From the NCBI GenBank assembly GCA_009780285.1, contig WRAL01000088.1, forward strand, positions 1 to 6,498: DNA of 6,498 nt, written 5' to 3'. The DNA is from Treponema sp. GTDB taxonomy: Bacteria; Spirochaetota; Spirochaetia; Treponematales; Breznakiellaceae. Position numbers and translations under genes: made by a program. Positions 4,388 to 6,498 of the stretch are shown one piece after another. Numbering within the stretch: position 1 is the stretch's first letter; every line of letters begins with the position of its first letter. Under the pieces are notes generated by a model. The model did no database searches and was not told the DNA's origin. It saw only the letters and a program-made list of their open reading frames with translations.

Positions 4388-6498
4388 AGGGCGCCCAGGT
4401 TATCGTGGCGCCTCTTTCGCGACGTATCGTACCCTCCGCCTCAAAGATGGCGAGCGTCTGCGCGTTCAGCGTCCTTCCGTTGATTGTGTTATTGCCCCTA
4501 AGCCGATACTCGCTGCCAGCGGGCTGGTTCACCATCAATATCAGATTCGCCTGCGTGTCGCCGTTTGAGTTGACGGAAACCCCTTCCATGAAAAGATGGC
4601 CCCTGAACGCATAATAGATGTTGGAGCCCTGAGCGTCATTGTATTCTCCGCCTCCAAACATGGCAATAAGCCCCATCCTTGTGCCCGGCCCAAAGTCGAA
4701 AACGCAATCCCGCAGCTCCAGATCGATAAAGGTATCCATCCTGTATATATCGATAACATCACGATCTGGGGGAGTGAAATTATTTTGCCAGGAGTTAAAA
4801 ACGTAGGCTCCCTCCAACGAATTTCCTGTCAGATTGATAAACCTGCAACCGATAAAACTCATGGCCCAGAAACCAAACATTGATTGAGATCGTCCGGCCA
4901 TAGCCGGAAACGCGAGCAGCCTCCCGTCGTTAATGAAATCGCAGCCGCGAAACGTTCCGCTCCCAAATGCAATAATGCTTCTTCCTGACGCGGAAGCGGA
5001 ATTGAGAAATACCGTGTCCGATACCTCAAGTGACAAATAGGCGCGCGACCATGCGGCATAAATGGCTCCCCCCATATTTCCGGCCCTATTATTTTCAAAA
5101 CGCGTTCCATTGCGTATTGTACAAGTCGCCGGAGGGAGGTCTCCGAAATAACTAGGGTAAGATATAGGGCAATATACGGCGCCGCCATTTCCGGCGCTTG
5201 AGGTATCAATAAACCTCGTATCCACGATATCAAGGGAATTTGCATGGATGGCCAAGGCTCCGCCGTTGCCGCCGCTGGAAATCTGTTCGAAGCGACTCTC
5301 CCGTATCAACACGCTGGTATAGCGGGAGAAATCCCTTAAATCGTTATAGTATCCTGGAATATCCTCGTCTTCCATGCGAATATACGGGACGGAGAATATT
5401 ACGGCTCCGCCGTTGCCGTTCGACGAGAGATCCTTGAAAACGCCGCGATGCAGCTCAACGCGGCTCCCCGCCCCCTCAGCGTCGATGGCGCGCTGGCCGC
5501 CAACAAAGCTGACATCCTCGAATGTCAGATCGCCCGGCCCCATGCGCAAGTGGACGGCCCCGTCCGCGCCGGAAACATTCGCGAAAGCGCCGTCGCGCAG
5601 CGCGAAATTTCCGGCCCCCTCAGCGTCAACGGAACGCCGGCCTCGGACGAAGCTGACATCCTCGAATGTCAGATCCCCGCGGCCCATGCGCGCCGTCACG
5701 GCGGTTCCCGCTATGCCCTCGAAGGAGCATCCGCGAAGGGAAAAATCGCCCTCGCCCCGCGCCTCCATCGCGGCTCCGGCCGAGCGGAAGTCCATCCCGT
5801 CGAAGGAAAGGCTTCCGTCCATCGCGCTGGGAGATCCGAACAGAAGCGCCGCGATTCTCCCGCCGCCCAGATCTCCGCTGGCCGTCGAGCGCGCCCCGGG
5901 CCGGCGCTGATCGGGGGAATCCTCCCAGCCGGAGAAGCCGCCGATAAAGCTAAGGTTGGGCGACAGCGGGATGCTTTCGCTAGGATCGCCGGAATCGCTT
6001 GAAAGATACGTCCCCTGCGCTATCCATATCTGCGCCGGTATCTCGGGCGGGAAGGCCGCCGCCAGGAGCGCCGCCTCGCGCAGGCTCGTGAAGGCGTCCT
6101 TCCAGCTCGTGCCGTCATTGTGGCCCGTCGCCTTCTCGTCGACGTAGACGCGCGTCCGTACCTCGCGAAGCTCGACGACGTACTCGCGCGTCCTTAGCCC
6201 GTTCGCCGACCGCAGCGCGTAGATCAGCGGCGCGTCGAAAAGCTGCGACGAAAGTCCGGTGGACTGATCGATCCCGTCCACGCTGGCGATTCCCCGCGCG
6301 TCGAAGCTGGGGATCATAAGCCGCTTCGTGACGCCGGATCCGGGAGGCGCGAAAAGAAGGATCTTGTCATGCCGAACCTGGCCTATAAGCGGCTCGGCGA
6401 GGCCCGGGTTATGCTCCGGCAGGAGATCGAAGCGCGATATCAGCGCGTCGTAGGAGGGGTCGCGGGTCAGGCGCGCCGTTACCAGGTACTCGGCCTTA
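4386..6498 (-). CDS. Large surface-type protein with Ig-like repeat and parallel beta-helix, N-terminus outside window
   Basis: The frame is open from the right edge to TAA at 4388-4386, so 703 C-terminal residues are visible. The Met at 6317 is internal: in-frame codons without a stop run on to 6498 and belong to the same domain. Visible residues about 20-113 (NPGLAEPLIG to REYVVELREV) look like the Ig-like repeats that occur in tandem in treponemal surface proteins (DUF5018-like), and the preceding YLVTARL resembles the end of another repeat. Next comes VYVDEKATGHNDGTSWKDAF with QIWIAQGTY and GGFSGWE (about 117-190), a known lead-in to parallel beta-helix proteins. The rest is beta-helix, with GNGGAV, GNGGAL and GNMGGAIYA turns resembling Pmp-type repeats. 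No C-terminal sorting signal, barrel or membrane segment is seen. A role in surface adhesion or glycan contact is inference. The 3' half is more AT-rich than the 5' half. Confidence 0.88.
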   Translation of the reverse strand, partial: KAEYLVTARLTRDPSYDALISRFDLLPEHNPGLAEPLIGQVRHDKILLFAPPGSGVTKRLMIPSFDARGIASVDGIDQSTGLSSQLFDAPLIYALRSANGLRTREYVVELREVRTRVYVDEKATGHNDGTSWKDAFTSLREAALLAAAFPPEIPAQIWIAQGTYLSSDSGDPSESIPLSPNLSFIGGFSGWEDSPDQRRPGARSTASGDLGGGRIAALLFGSPSAMDGSLSFDGMDFRSAGAAMEARGEGDFSLRGCSFEGIAGTAVTARMGRGDLTFEDVSFVRGRRSVDAEGAGNFALRDGAFANVSGADGAVHLRMGPGDLTFEDVSFVGGQRAIDAEGAGSRVELHRGVFKDLSSNGNGGAVIFSVPYIRMEDEDIPGYYNDLRDFSRYTSVLIRESRFEQISSGGNGGALAIHANSLDIVDTRFIDTSSAGNGGAVYCPISYPSYFGDLPPATCTIRNGTRFENNRAGNMGGAIYAAWSRAYLSLEVSDTVFLNSASASGRSIIAFGSGTFRGCDFINDGRLLAFPAMAGRSQSMFGFWAMSFIGCRFINLTGNSLEGAYVFNSWQNNFTPPDRDVIDIYRMDTFIDLELRDCVFDFGPGTRMGLIAMFGGGEYNDAQGSNIYYAFRGHLFMEGVSVNSNGDTQANLILMVNQPAGSEYRLRGNNTINGRTLNAQTLAIFEAEGTIRRERGATITWAP
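5471..5693 (-). repeat. Internal duplication in the beta-helix gene, 144-bp period
   Basis: Two copies (5471-5549 and 5615-5693) lie 144 bp, or 48 codons, apart. They share a 26-bp identical core (5506-5531 and 5650-5675) encoding DLTFEDVSF, a shared 13-bp block at the left end (5471-5483 and 5615-5627) encoding part of DAEGAG, and CCCATGCGC on the right. Weaker similarity extends leftward to about 5436 with a one-codon gap. At protein level the repeat reads RMG-GDLTFEDVSFV-G-R--DAEGAG, one or two turns of the helix. The 26-bp core also contains an inverted repeat CTGACAT-N6-ATGTCAG, which is probably a by-product of coding. Confidence 0.85.

Noticed and set aside
5509..5528. Inverted repeat CTGACAT-N6-ATGTCAG as an operator
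   Set aside because: It lies inside a coding repeat, occurs once per duplicated unit and follows from the codons for LTFEDVS.
5374..6002. Two open frames of about 180 codons on the plus strand
   Set aside because: Both mirror the repeat region of the beta-helix gene and have the Arg/Pro/Ser-rich composition of antisense frames.
6315..6317. ATG as the start of the beta-helix gene
   Set aside because: The frame continues without a stop to the window edge, and the upstream residues complete an Ig-like domain, so the true start is outside.
1..6498. CRISPR array, tRNA, rRNA, insertion sequence or toxin-antitoxin pair
   Set aside because: I found no regularly spaced short repeats, cloverleaf, transposase motif or small paired genes on either strand.

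Overview
The window looks like a piece of a GC-rich spirochaete chromosome, most likely a Treponema-like anaerobe. The basis is the protease at the left end: its short basic N-terminus, single membrane anchor, ELxNI-VYE-PGVVNIT stretch and NWF-EP-P-GGSGSG entry into the trypsin fold match treponemal HtrA proteins as I remember them. The window also carries hydG, a maturase for [FeFe]-hydrogenase, which fits an H2-metabolising anaerobe. The assignment rests on recognition, not on a search.

Layout from left to right. Positions 1-76 are an edge fragment that is open in both directions and cannot be assigned. Positions 77-1369 (minus) encode a membrane-anchored HtrA/DegS-type serine protease with one PDZ domain. 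A 47-bp AT-rich gap (1370-1416) separates it from a divergent gene and holds two overlapping, oppositely directed promoter-like sequences. Positions 1417-2841 (plus) encode an exported protein of unknown function with an NlpC/P60-like Asn-Cys-Ser-Gly-Phe motif. Its stop lies 4 nt from that of the convergent hydG (2846-4264, minus). Positions 4265-4385 are a non-coding gap with two strong hairpins, one ending in a T-run only on the plus strand. Positions 4386-6498 (minus) are the C-terminal 703 residues of a large surface-type protein: Ig-like repeat material, a linker typical of parallel beta-helix proteins, then a beta-helix with GNGGA repeats. Its N-terminus lies outside the window.

The genes do not form one pathway. 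Three of the four encode envelope or exported proteins (protein quality control, a possible cell-wall or protein hydrolase, and a repeat-rich surface protein), and the fourth is the cytoplasmic HydG. HydE, HydF and the hydrogenase itself are not in the window. The most notable features are the compact divergent promoter region, the converging hydG/474-aa gene pair with no visible terminator, the hairpins upstream of hydG, and the internal duplication and base-composition shift in the beta-helix gene. I found no clear evidence of an undescribed multi-gene system.
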